DNA of 11,965 nucleotides from DATGMP01 sp035293565 (GCA_035293565.1 DATGMP010000061.1:1-11965), one strand, 5' to 3'; positions 1 through 6,262 are shown, counted from the first letter of the stretch. Made by a program: numbers and translations. The notes: a model not told the origin generated them from the letters alone.

Positions 1-137
1 CGCGAATCGGCGGGGCTCATCGAATCACATCATCGTCGCGAGGGGAAATCGGCAGGCTTCTGTGAGGGCGCGGGCGCGGACCGAGGCCGCAGGCACCAGC
101 CAAACCGCCCAGAGAGTCAATGGATAAGGCTCCTGGT

Positions 138-159
138 ATAAAAAGGGCAAGCCACCCTT
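138..159 (-). terminator. weak intrinsic terminator after aguA
   Basis: Read on the minus strand, the aguA stop codon merges into a short hairpin: AAGGG, a 7-nt loop, then CCCTT, followed by a run of five T. The stem is only 5 bp and has just three GC pairs, so the call is tentative. Its position directly at the stop codon and the T-run support it. If real, it closes the puuA-aguA operon and separates it from whatever lies beyond the window edge. Confidence 0.4.
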
Positions 160-1222
160 ACGCGGTATCGTCCTTCAGCCTTTCGCCCAGGCTTGGCAGC
201 ATCGGCTCCTGCTGGGTGATGCAGTGGATGCCGCCGCCGCCGATGACGAGGTCGTCGGCAAGGATCTGGATGATCTTCCGGTCGGGATAGAGCGAAGCGA
301 AGGCACGTCGGGCGGGCTCGTCGGCGGAATCCCCGAAGGACGGGATGATCACCCCGCCATTGGCGAGCGCGAAATTGACATAGGAGAGGGTGAGCCGCCT
401 CCCATCGTGCTCGCGATACGCGGGCTGCGGGATCAGCACAAAGTCGATTTTCCGCCCCTTCGCGTCGCGGGCGACCTTGAGGCGGGCCAGATTATCCTGT
501 TGAATCAGGTAATTGGGATCTGACGTGTCACGCGGCAGCTGAAGCATGATGATTCCCGGCTCGACGAAGCAGGCGATCTCGTCGACATGGCCCCGGGTCT
601 CGTCGCCATCATAGCCTTTGCCCAGCCAGATTACGGCTTCTACGCCGAGCGTCGATCTCAGAATCTGCTCGATCTCCTCCTTGCCGAGGCCCGGGTTGCG
701 CCGCGGGTCGAGCAGGCATTCCTCGGTGACGAGGAGGGTACCTTCCCCGTCGCTATTGATCGCGCCGCCTTCAAGCACGATAGGTGACGCGATCCGCCGA
801 TAGCGGCGCAGCTCGAGCACGGCCCGCGCCACCTCCGCGTCGGCGGCGAAATCATTGTGAAGTCCGCCCCAGCCATTGAAGATCCAGTCGATCCCCGCGA
901 TCGTCCGGTCGGATCCGACGACGAAGGTCGGTCCGATGTCGCGCATCCAGCCGTCCGAAAGGGGCATGGGCACGATCTCGATCCCCTGCCCGCACATCAG
1001 CGAGACCTCGGCGACGTCCATGGGGTTGCAAACCATGGTCACCGGCTCGAACTGGGCGATCGCCTTGGCCACCTCGACATGGACGGAGCGGGCCGCCTCA
1101 ATGCCGCCATGCCAAGTCGCCGGCCGGCAAGGCCAGGCCATCCAGGTGCGCCCATGGGGCGCCCACTCGGCCGGGAAGGTCCATCCGGCTCCGGCTGCAC
1201 CGGCGGCGTCGGTGGGGCTCAT
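158..1222 (-). CDS. aguA: agmatine deiminase
   Basis: Cytoplasmic agmatine deiminase (agmatine iminohydrolase), 354 aa, the usual family length. It converts agmatine to N-carbamoylputrescine and ammonia. The protein belongs to the peptidyl-arginine-deiminase-like fold. Visible signatures are WMRDIGP at residues 92-98, an EGG turn at 151-153, HVDE at 212-215 (acidic and histidine active-site residues) and the C-terminal GGGGIHCITQQ at 328-338, whose Cys334 is the expected nucleophile. All catalytic positions look intact. The start overlaps the stop of the upstream puuA-like gene by ATGA, so the two genes are almost certainly co-transcribed and translationally coupled. The usual next enzyme, N-carbamoylputrescine amidase (AguB), is not in the window. 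It could lie just beyond base 1 or elsewhere in the genome. Confidence 0.9.
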   Translation of the reverse strand: MSPTDAAGAAGAGWTFPAEWAPHGRTWMAWPCRPATWHGGIEAARSVHVEVAKAIAQFEPVTMVCNPMDVAEVSLMCGQGIEIVPMPLSDGWMRDIGPTFVVGSDRTIAGIDWIFNGWGGLHNDFAADAEVARAVLELRRYRRIASPIVLEGGAINSDGEGTLLVTEECLLDPRRNPGLGKEEIEQILRSTLGVEAVIWLGKGYDGDETRGHVDEIACFVEPGIIMLQLPRDTSDPNYLIQQDNLARLKVARDAKGRKIDFVLIPQPAYREHDGRRLTLSYVNFALANGGVIIPSFGDSADEPARRAFASLYPDRKIIQILADDLVIGGGGIHCITQQEPMLPSLGERLKDDTA

Positions 1223-2562
1223 ACGTTCAGCAGCAAATTCTCGCGTTCCCAGGAGCTTATGACACGCTGATAGGCTTCATATTCGGCCTCTTTGACCGCC
1301 GTCAGTGCCTCGATGAAACGCTCCCCCAGGATTTCGCGCAATGGTCTTGATGCGTTGAGCTTGTTCAGCGCGTCAAACTGATGGCGCGGAAGGGTGAAGG
1401 CCAGGCGGTGCGCGCTGCCCTTCACCGGGTCGGTCGGCTCGAGCTCCTGCTCGATGCCCAGATAGCCACAGGCGAGCGAGGCGGCGATCGCCAGATAGGG
1501 ATTGGCATCCGCCCCCGCCACCCGGTTTTCGACCCGACGGCTCTGAGGCGTCGAGACCGGCACGCGGAGACCCGCGGTGCGGTTGTCCTGCCCCCAATGC
1601 ACGTTGATCGGGGCATCCTCGCCCTGGATCAGCCTGCGATAGGAATTGACGTTGGGCGCCATCAGCGGCATCGCCGCCGGAATGTATTTCTGAAGTCCCG
1701 CGATATATTGCAGAAGGAGCTGCGTGTCGTTGCCGTTCTCGTCCGCGAAAAGGTTTCGGCCGGCCTCGATCTCGGTCAGGCTCTGATGGATGTGCATGGC
1801 GCTGCCGGGTTCGCCCTTCATCGGTTTGGCCATGAAGGTCGCATAAACCCCGTGCTTCAGCGCCGCCTCGCGGACCGTCCGCTTGAACATGAAGGTCTGG
1901 TCGGCCAGCGAGAGCGGGTCGCCATGATTAAAATTGATTTCGATCTGCGCCGCGCCGACCTCATGGGTCAGCGTGTCGACATCGATCTCCTGCGCCTCGC
2001 AGAAATCGTAGACCTGCTCGAAGATCGGATCGAACTCGTTAACCGCATCGATGCCGAAGGCCTGGCGTCCGCTTTCCTGCCGCCCTGAGCGGCCGACCGG
2101 CGGGACCAGCGGATAGTCCGGATCCTTGTTGATCTCGACCAGGAAGAATTCGAGCTCCGGCGCGATGATCGGCTTCCAGCCCTTCTCCTCATAGAGCTTC
2201 ACCACGCGCCGCAGCACGTGCCGCGTAGAGAAATCGACCGGCCGTCCATCCCGGTAGGTCGCGTCGCAAATCACTTGCGCGGTCGAGTCCGTGTACCAGG
2301 GCACGATACGGATCGTGTCCATGTCCGGCGACAGATAGACATCGCCATTCGCGGCGTCTGTCACGTCCTCATCGTTCGGATACTCCCCGGTCACGGTCTG
2401 AATGAAGACAGCCTCCGGGATGCGCAGGCCGCGCTCGCGCAGAATTCTGAGCAGCTTGTCGGCGGGCACGATCTTGCCTCGAGCGATGCCGGACATGTCC
2501 GGCACCAGGCATTCGACCTCGGTGATCCGATGGGCGCGGATGAAATCTTCGAGCTGGTCCAT
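1219..2562 (-). CDS. puuA: glutamine synthetase family protein, probable gamma-glutamylputrescine/polyamine synthetase
   Basis: ATP-dependent ligase of the glutamine synthetase superfamily, 447 aa. It probably joins glutamate to putrescine or a related amine (PuuA-type) and acts in the cytoplasm. The N-terminal half has the beta-grasp-like segment with DMSGIARGK (22-30). The catalytic domain shows PELEFF (135-140), HEVGAAQIEINF (200-211), HIHQSL (257-262), NRTAGLRVP (327-335) and RVENRVAGADANPY (343-356), which are the metal, ATP and glutamate-binding signatures of the family. No adenylylation-site loop typical of GlnA is evident. The neighbours (agmatine deiminase downstream by ATGA overlap, a PuuB-like oxidase divergent) favour polyamine over ammonia as substrate; ethanolamine or another amine cannot be excluded. 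The chosen ATG gives the normal N-terminus but has no close Shine-Dalgarno; a GGAGG lies about 30 nt upstream inside a hairpin. Confidence 0.85.
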   Translation of the reverse strand: MDQLEDFIRAHRITEVECLVPDMSGIARGKIVPADKLLRILRERGLRIPEAVFIQTVTGEYPNDEDVTDAANGDVYLSPDMDTIRIVPWYTDSTAQVICDATYRDGRPVDFSTRHVLRRVVKLYEEKGWKPIIAPELEFFLVEINKDPDYPLVPPVGRSGRQESGRQAFGIDAVNEFDPIFEQVYDFCEAQEIDVDTLTHEVGAAQIEINFNHGDPLSLADQTFMFKRTVREAALKHGVYATFMAKPMKGEPGSAMHIHQSLTEIEAGRNLFADENGNDTQLLLQYIAGLQKYIPAAMPLMAPNVNSYRRLIQGEDAPINVHWGQDNRTAGLRVPVSTPQSRRVENRVAGADANPYLAIAASLACGYLGIEQELEPTDPVKGSAHRLAFTLPRHQFDALNKLNASRPLREILGERFIEALTAVKEAEYEAYQRVISSWERENLLLNV

Positions 2563-2581
2563 GGGCGCGCGGGCGTTGGAA

Positions 2582-2605
2582 AGCCCGGAGGCGGCGCCTC
2601 CGGCT
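2582..2605 (-). promoter_or_regulatory. GC-rich hairpin in the puuA leader
   Basis: AGCC(C)GGAGGC pairs with GCCTCCGGCT across a 3-nt loop, giving a 10-bp stem with one bulged base. It lies about 20 nt upstream of the puuA ATG. On the mRNA strand the only GGAGG near the start is buried in this stem and is too far from the ATG for a standard ribosome binding site. There is no following T-run, so it is not a terminator. It may stabilise the message or influence initiation; that role is inferred. Confidence 0.4.
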
Positions 2606-2724
2606 AAACATATAATGGGGTTGCGACGGTTCCCGCGCCAGCCCGAGCGCCGGCTTCGAGCCTCACTTTCACACGGCGCTCAACTGTCGAAATTTCTTAC
2701 ACTTTAATGATCGCTCCACGATTA

Positions 2725-2744
2725 AATGGCGGAATTTCGCCATT
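2725..2744. promoter_or_regulatory. near-perfect 20-bp palindrome, candidate operator in the puuA/puuB divergent region
   Basis: The sequence AATGGCGGAATTTCGCCATT has perfect 7-bp arms (AATGGCG/CGCCATT) around a near-palindromic AATT centre, so its dyad spans two helical turns, as expected for a dimeric regulator. It ends at the first bases of the -24 element of the downstream sigma-54-type promoter and lies between the two divergent transcription units. A bound protein could therefore affect both. A weaker dyad, TTTAAT and ATTAAA, flanks it at 2703-2726. The regulator is not encoded in the window and cannot be named. Confidence 0.5.
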
Positions 2745-2760
2745 GGCACAAATTTTGCGT
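2743..2760 (+). promoter_or_regulatory. sigma-54 (RpoN) -24/-12 promoter for the puuB leader
   Basis: TTGGCACAAATTTTGCGT matches the RpoN consensus TTGGCACG-N4-TTGCW at nearly all positions. It has the obligatory GG and GC doublets (2745-2746 and 2757-2758) separated by exactly ten bases. The predicted start is near 2770. RpoN promoters need an enhancer-binding activator. NtrC would fit a polyamine nitrogen-scavenging locus, but I could not find a convincing NtrC site upstream. The position, divergent from puuA and upstream of a FAD amine oxidase, supports it being functional. Confidence 0.75.
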
Positions 2761-2769
2761 GAATGGAAC

Positions 2770-2937
2770 GCAGTTGATCTCACCCTGACGTGCGCCGCCG
2801 CTTCCTGAACCTGCCTCACTTGCGCTTCTCGGGTTGGTCTCGCGGCTCTCGGCGTTGCGAGCAGGCGCAAAGTTTAGATCCCGTCTTCTGCGGCGGAGAA
2901 ACGGGCGGCCTGGCCGGGCCGCCCGTTTTGTTTTCTT
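2770..2937 (+). ncRNA. structured leader or small RNA between the sigma-54 promoter and an intrinsic terminator
   Basis: The start is inferred from the -24/-12 element and the end from the terminator T-run, predicting an RNA of about 168 nt. It contains a possible hairpin from ACTTGCGC (near 2818) to GCGCAAAGT (2865-2873) enclosing a CTCGC/GCGAG helix, then the terminator stem. No known riboswitch or housekeeping RNA motif was recognised. It contains pyrimidine-rich CTTCCTGAACCTGCCTC, which might be an exposed anti-Shine-Dalgarno-like stretch. It could be an independent nitrogen-regulated sRNA or an attenuating leader of puuB. No protein in the region looks real. Confidence 0.4.
2899..2937 (+). 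terminator. strong intrinsic terminator upstream of puuB
   Basis: A 12-bp perfect stem (AAACGGGCGGCC-type arms at 2899-2910 and 2917-2928) with the 6-nt loop TGGCCG is followed by TTTTGTTTTCTT. This is the best terminator in the window. In the plus direction it lies between the sigma-54-type promoter and the puuB start, about 60 bp before the start codon. The opposite orientation has only a three-T tail, so it is not a terminator for puuA-side transcription. Confidence 0.85.
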
Positions 2938-2996
2938 CAGAAATCCGCGTCGGATCTCTAAACTTCCAAAGCCGCCTCGACCAAAGGACGCACGCG

Positions 2997-4304
2997 ATGA
3001 CCGACCTGGGCGCAGGGCCGATCGCAGACGCTCCTTCGCTGCATGCCAGATCATGGTACGCAGCGAGCGCCGCGCAGGGGCCGGCCAGACCTCGGCTCGA
3101 AGATGGGATCCGGGCGGAGATCGCGATCATCGGCGCCGGCTATACGGGGCTGTCGACCGCCCTCGCCCTGGCGGAAGCCGGGCGCAGCGTCGTCCTTGTC
3201 GAAGCCGAGCGCATTGGCTGGGGCGCGTCGGGCCGCAATGGCGGCCATATCGCCAGCGGCTACAACCCCGCCATCGCCGAGTTGAAGGCGGCGTTGGGCG
3301 AAGAAACCACCCGCGGCTTGTGGACGCTCGCCGAAGAAGCGAAAGCACTCGTTGCCGAGCGCGTCGAAAAGCATCGGATCGCTTGCGACCTCAAATGGGG
3401 CTATCTGATGCCCGCCACGAAGCAGCGGCAGCTCCGCGTACTCGCCGCGGAATTGGCTTCGATGCAGGCGCTGGGCTATGGCAAGGCCAAACTCGTCGCC
3501 AAGGCGGAGATGCACGGCTATGTGCAAAGCGACGCCTATGCCGGCGCGCTTTATGATGCCGGTGGCGGCCATCTCCATCCGCTGAACTATGCGCTCGGCC
3601 TCGCCCGGGCCGCTGAGCAGGCCGGCGCGCGGATCTGCGAGCATTCGCGCGCCACGCGCCTGATCGACGGGCCTCGTCCGACGGTCGTCACCGAGCACGG
3701 CCGCATCGAGGCCGACCGCATCGTCATCGCAACCAACGCCTATGTCGGCGATCTCATGCCCGCTCTGCGCGGTCGCATCATGCCTGTCGGCACATACATG
3801 CTTGCGACCAGCCCCATGGGCGAAGGTCGCGCGAGAGCATTGCTGCCCGGCGATATCGCCGTGGCGGATGTCAATTTCGTGCTGAGCTACTATCGGCTTT
3901 CCGCGGATCATCGGCTGCTGTTCGGAGGAGGACTCTCCTATTCCGGCTTCGACCGCCCCGACCTCAGGCGCGCGCTCCGCGCCACGATGCTTAACTATCT
4001 GCCGCAGCTTGCCGACCTCAAGATCGACTATTGCTGGGGCGGTCACATCGCTCTGACCATGACGCGCCTGCCCGAGATCGGCCGGCTTTCGGAGCAAATC
4101 TATTTCGCTCAAGGTTATTCGGGCCACGGCGTCGCGCTCTCCAACCTCGCGGGCGTGCTGATCGCCGAAGCGATCATGGGGCGGCCCGAGCGTTTGGAAT
4201 TGTTCGGAAGGCTGCCGCAGCGCCCCTTCCCCGGCGGCCGCTTCTTCCGGCTGCCGGCGCTGCTGCTCGGCACCGCCTGGTACCGGCTGAGAGACAGGCT
4301 TTAG
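2997..4304 (+). CDS. puuB: FAD-dependent oxidoreductase, probable gamma-glutamylputrescine oxidase
   Basis: Flavoprotein of the D-amino-acid-oxidase (DAO) superfamily, 435 aa, close to the 426 aa of E. coli PuuB. It probably oxidises the amine of gamma-glutamylputrescine to the aldehyde with release of ammonia and hydrogen peroxide. The N-terminal Rossmann motif is IIGAGYTG around residues 44-51. A conserved WGASGRNGGH block (75-84) contacts the flavin. The C-terminal QGYSGHGVALSNLAG segment is the second FAD-binding signature. The start was set at the ATG preceded by AAAGGA with an 8-nt spacer; the open frame extends to about 2790 but that extension crosses the terminator hairpin and is not protein-like. 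It is divergent from puuA-aguA and fits the same pathway. Close relatives include other FAD amine oxidases, so the exact substrate is inferred. Confidence 0.85.
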   Translation: MTDLGAGPIADAPSLHARSWYAASAAQGPARPRLEDGIRAEIAIIGAGYTGLSTALALAEAGRSVVLVEAERIGWGASGRNGGHIASGYNPAIAELKAALGEETTRGLWTLAEEAKALVAERVEKHRIACDLKWGYLMPATKQRQLRVLAAELASMQALGYGKAKLVAKAEMHGYVQSDAYAGALYDAGGGHLHPLNYALGLARAAEQAGARICEHSRATRLIDGPRPTVVTEHGRIEADRIVIATNAYVGDLMPALRGRIMPVGTYMLATSPMGEGRARALLPGDIAVADVNFVLSYYRLSADHRLLFGGGLSYSGFDRPDLRRALRATMLNYLPQLADLKIDYCWGGHIALTMTRLPEIGRLSEQIYFAQGYSGHGVALSNLAGVLIAEAIMGRPERLELFGRLPQRPFPGGRFFRLPALLLGTAWYRLRDRL

Positions 4305-4313
4305 GAGATCGGC

Positions 4314-4409
4314 ATGGAAATCGGATCGCTCTCGCGCGGCTGGAGCCGTCTCGACCAAGCCGCCCTCGGCCGCGTGGCGGCGGAGAATGCGGGCCTGACG
4401 ACGAACTGA
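4314..4409 (+). CDS. candidate 31-aa small protein downstream of puuB
   Basis: A short ORF starts 9 bases after the puuB stop. It is preceded by AGGAG (4303-4307, overlapping the puuB stop codon) with a 6-nt spacer to ATG, a textbook ribosome binding site and stronger than that of puuB itself. The peptide begins MEIGSLSRGW and ends ENAGLTTN, with no membrane segment or cysteine. It ends 6 bases before the stop of the convergent dehydrogenase gene. I do not recognise it. It could be a real coupled small protein or the truncated start of a gene lost downstream. The evidence is the Shine-Dalgarno and location only. Confidence 0.35.
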   Translation: MEIGSLSRGWSRLDQAALGRVAAENAGLTTN

Positions 4410-4415
4410 CCTTTT

Positions 4416-5171
4416 TCAACCGGGCCGCGGCAATCGCTTCATCAGGAAGGCGAGCGGGCCATAGCGGCGAGTGATGTAGGCGTGCTTCTTGCGCTTGGCA
4501 ATCGCCACCAGGATCTGCCGGGCGGCGCGATCGGGCGAAGCGACGAGCAGCTTTCTCAGAATCCACGGCAGCGGCGGGTCGACCTTCATCATCGCGGTGT
4601 CGACGAAGCCTGGCTGAACTTCGGTCACGGTGATCGGGAGCCCGCTTCGCTTCGCCAGCGCGCGAAGGCCGTCGAGATAGGTCGACTGGTAGGCCTTCGA
4701 TGCGGCATAGGCCGCCCCATCGGCGATGCCTCTTAGGGCCGCCATCGAGGTTACGCCGACGAGATGACCGGAACCGCGCGCCAGGAAATGACGCATCGCG
4801 AGCTGGCTCAAGGCCGCGAAACCCAGCACGTTGACGTCATAGGTCTCTTTATCGGATGACCATGCAAGAGCCGGGTTGAGATGGCCGGTGCCGGCGTTGA
4901 CGATCACCAGATTCGCGCCACCGAACTCGGCGAGCATTCCCTCCAGCACCGACACGGCGTCTTCCGGCTTCGCGACATCGATCCTTCGGGCGACAGCTTC
5001 GCCCGGCAGCTCTGCGGCAACAGCCTGCAGCCGGTCGAGCCTTCGCGCGAGAAGGCCCAATCGCCAGCCATCGGCGGATAGACGACGCGCCAGAGCTTCA
5101 CCGATTCCCGACGATGCTCCGATCACGATCGCGGTGCGGCCGGAGCTCAGCGTCCGCTCCAGCTGCACCAT
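4416..5171 (-). CDS. short-chain dehydrogenase/reductase (SDR)
   Basis: Classical SDR, 251 aa, a cytoplasmic NAD(P)H-dependent oxidoreductase of unknown substrate. The nucleotide-binding motif is GASSGIG at 18-24, the structural NAG is at 92-94, and the catalytic Ser-Tyr-Lys set is Ser142, Tyr155 and Lys159 in YAASK. A PGFVDT segment (188-193) follows, as in the family. LARRLDRL after the second beta strand suggests NADP(H) preference. The C-terminal tail is basic and contains hydrophobic residues (LPWILRKLL, then KRKKHAYITRRYGPLAFLMKRL), which may make it membrane-associated. The start codon lies 13 nt after the stop of the PepSY-like gene, so the two are probably one operon. The gene converges with puuB. 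No evidence ties it to polyamine metabolism. Confidence 0.85.
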   Translation of the reverse strand: MVQLERTLSSGRTAIVIGASSGIGEALARRLSADGWRLGLLARRLDRLQAVAAELPGEAVARRIDVAKPEDAVSVLEGMLAEFGGANLVIVNAGTGHLNPALAWSSDKETYDVNVLGFAALSQLAMRHFLARGSGHLVGVTSMAALRGIADGAAYAASKAYQSTYLDGLRALAKRSGLPITVTEVQPGFVDTAMMKVDPPLPWILRKLLVASPDRAARQILVAIAKRKKHAYITRRYGPLAFLMKRLPRPG

Positions 5172-5184
5172 TTCGATCGTAATC

Positions 5185-5520
5185 TCACCCGTGCGCCGAT
5201 AGAGGAGCGCGGGTGCGTGCGTCGGTCACTTGGCCCGATTTGGCGTCGACCAGCACATGGCGGACCGTCAAGCCGGAGATATCGACGATATCGACCGAGA
5301 CGTTGCCGTCCTTGTCGAATTCGGCATGGCCGGGACGAAGACCGGCCTGGCCCATTTCAGCCAGCTGATCGGCGACGATGTGCTTGGCGCCGGTCAATGT
5401 CAGTGGCTGAGCGCTGTTCTCCGCGGCCGAGACCACCGGCGTTGACGGCGCGGCGATCGCCATGGTGGCGAAGGCGGCGGCGGACAGACACAGCGCGACG
5501 ACGGTTTTCAACTGACTCAT
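5185..5520 (-). CDS. small secreted PepSY-like protein
   Basis: Predicted periplasmic protein of 111 aa. A clear Sec signal peptide covers about residues 1-24 (basic MSQLK, hydrophobic core, AIAA-type cleavage). The mature part, LTLTGAKHIVADQLAEMGQ followed by FDKDGNVSVDIVDISGLTVRHVLVD and AKSGQVTDAR, has the helix-then-two-strand layout of PepSY-type domains (glycine-containing strand, then VDxxTG-like turn). The start is decided by AAGGGGAG with a 6-nt spacer. The frame is open further upstream to 5757 but that part has no signal sequence or ribosome binding site. It lies directly upstream of the dehydrogenase and is probably co-transcribed. The PepSY assignment is by pattern only; function unknown. 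Confidence 0.7.
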   Translation of the reverse strand: MSQLKTVVALCLSAAAFATMAIAAPSTPVVSAAENSAQPLTLTGAKHIVADQLAEMGQAGLRPGHAEFDKDGNVSVDIVDISGLTVRHVLVDAKSGQVTDARTRAPLSAHG

Positions 5521-5544
5521 GAAATGCTCCCCTTTGAAGGTTGA

Positions 5545-5577
5545 GCGGGCGTCCGGCCTCGTCAGTGGACGACCCGC
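5545..5577 (-). promoter_or_regulatory. hairpin in the 5' region of the PepSY-like gene
   Basis: On the mRNA strand GCGGGTCGTCC pairs with GGACGCCCGC, with one bulged base and a 12-nt loop. It ends about 24 nt upstream of the start codon, just before the ribosome binding site. There is no T-run, so it is not a terminator. It may stabilise or regulate the message. Confidence 0.3.
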
Positions 5578-5765
5578 GCCATCCGAAGTGATGACACCAC
5601 ACCTTAAGCACAGCGCGTGCCAGTTGCAGGACATTCGGATCGGAAGGTCGCTCTCCTTACCGTAAGAGGCTGATTCTACTGACTGCTCTTCGACGAGCCG
5701 CGGCCAGATTTCGACCAACGGCATGCGCTGCCCACCCGGATGGAATGACAAATTCAATCAACCAT

Positions 5766-5799
5766 ATGGCGAAATCCCTCAATCGGGAGTATCGCCTCA
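5766..5799 (-). terminator. possible weak terminator after the ABM gene
   Basis: Starting at the ABM stop codon on the minus strand, GGCGA and CCC pair with GGG and TCGCC around GATTGA, giving an interrupted stem. The following bases (ATATGGTTGATT) are AT-rich but lack a clean T-run. It is the only terminator-like structure between the ABM gene and the PepSY-like gene. The 276-bp gap 5521-5796 otherwise shows nothing I can name; a promoter for the PepSY gene must lie there. Confidence 0.25.
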
Positions 5800-6096
5800 A
5801 AAGCCTGTCAGAGTAGATTGCACGTGCTCCACGTGCGGCGGGCCGTCGAAGCAATGCGACACGAGATTGCGCCATTCGGTGAAGTTCGCCGAGCCGCGGA
5901 AGTCGACCGTATGATTCTCGAGAGTCTCCCAGGTCACGAACAGCAGATAACGGGCTGGGCTCTCGATCGAGCGCCTGAGCTCCATCGCCTTGCAGCCTTT
6001 GGCGGCCTTGAAGAGAGGCGCGGCACCTTGCACGCCTGCCTCGAACTCGGATTCCATGCCGGGCTTGATCGTGATCTGCGCGACTTCAAGAATCAT
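5797..6096 (-). CDS. antibiotic biosynthesis monooxygenase (ABM) domain protein
   Basis: Small single-domain protein of 99 aa with the dimeric alpha+beta barrel pattern of the ABM/YgiN family. It begins MILEVAQITIKPG, followed by a helix (FEAGVQGAAPLFKAAKGC), the strand-turn AMELRRSIESPARYLLFVTWETLENHT and the helix FTEWRNLVSHCF, ending with the strand around HVEHVQ. Members act as cofactor-free quinol monooxygenases or heme-related enzymes, or are uncharacterised. The HVEH near the C-terminus and the RYLLFVTWE strand are typical. The start used here has GGAGG with an 8-nt spacer; the frame opens nine codons earlier (6123) but that start has no ribosome binding site and would run to the edge of the palindromic repeat. 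The repeat lies immediately upstream. Confidence 0.8.
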   Translation of the reverse strand: MILEVAQITIKPGMESEFEAGVQGAAPLFKAAKGCKAMELRRSIESPARYLLFVTWETLENHTVDFRGSANFTEWRNLVSHCFDGPPHVEHVQSTLTGF

Positions 6097-6123
6097 TCTT
6101 TGTGCCTCCGCGTTAGCCCGCAA

Positions 6124-6217
6124 CTTCTATCGTCATTCCGGCGAAAGCGGGAATCCATTCATCCATTGCAGCTGCGTCACCATGGATTTCCCGCTTTCGC
6201 CGGAATGACGATAGAAG
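6124..6217. repeat. palindromic REP/MITE-like element
   Basis: Two nearly identical inverted arms, 6124-6158 and 6182-6217, match over about 35 bp with a single inserted base, around a 23-nt centre. Each arm contains the GTCATTCCGGCG and AAAGCGGGAA motif known from dispersed intergenic repeats of many proteobacteria. As RNA it would form a very stable cruciform-like hairpin in either direction. It lies between two divergent genes, 27 bp from the ABM start and 45 bp from the next gene. No target-site duplication is evident. Family membership in this genome cannot be checked from one copy. Confidence 0.85.
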
Positions 6218-6262
6218 AAGCGTTCGAGACTAAATCAGTGTGTAAGCCGGGAGGCGGAAAAC

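Noticed and set aside
1..157. Possible end of an upstream gene at the window edge
   Set aside because: Short open frames exist in several frames but none has recognisable protein sequence; only the weak terminator at 138-159 was kept.
1381..2088. 235-codon plus-strand open frame opposite puuA
   Set aside because: Antisense to a gene with all glutamine-synthetase signatures; Arg/His-rich non-protein-like translation.
2624..2660. Second sigma-54 element on the minus strand for puuA
   Set aside because: A GG-N10-GC spacing occurs by chance in GC-rich DNA (GGCTCGAAGCCGGC), but the flanking bases do not match TGGCAC/TTGC.
2790..2996. 69-codon N-terminal extension of puuB
   Set aside because: It would be translated through the strong terminator hairpin; the ATG at 2997 has a good ribosome binding site and gives the family length.
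3051..4358. 435-codon minus-strand open frame opposite puuB
   Set aside because: It is antisense to a clear FAD oxidoreductase with intact motifs, shows no recognisable domain, and its composition is what a GC-rich opposite strand produces.
5521..5757. 79-codon N-terminal extension of the PepSY-like protein
   Set aside because: The internal ATG at 5520 has a strong Shine-Dalgarno and begins a signal peptide, which would be buried by the extension.
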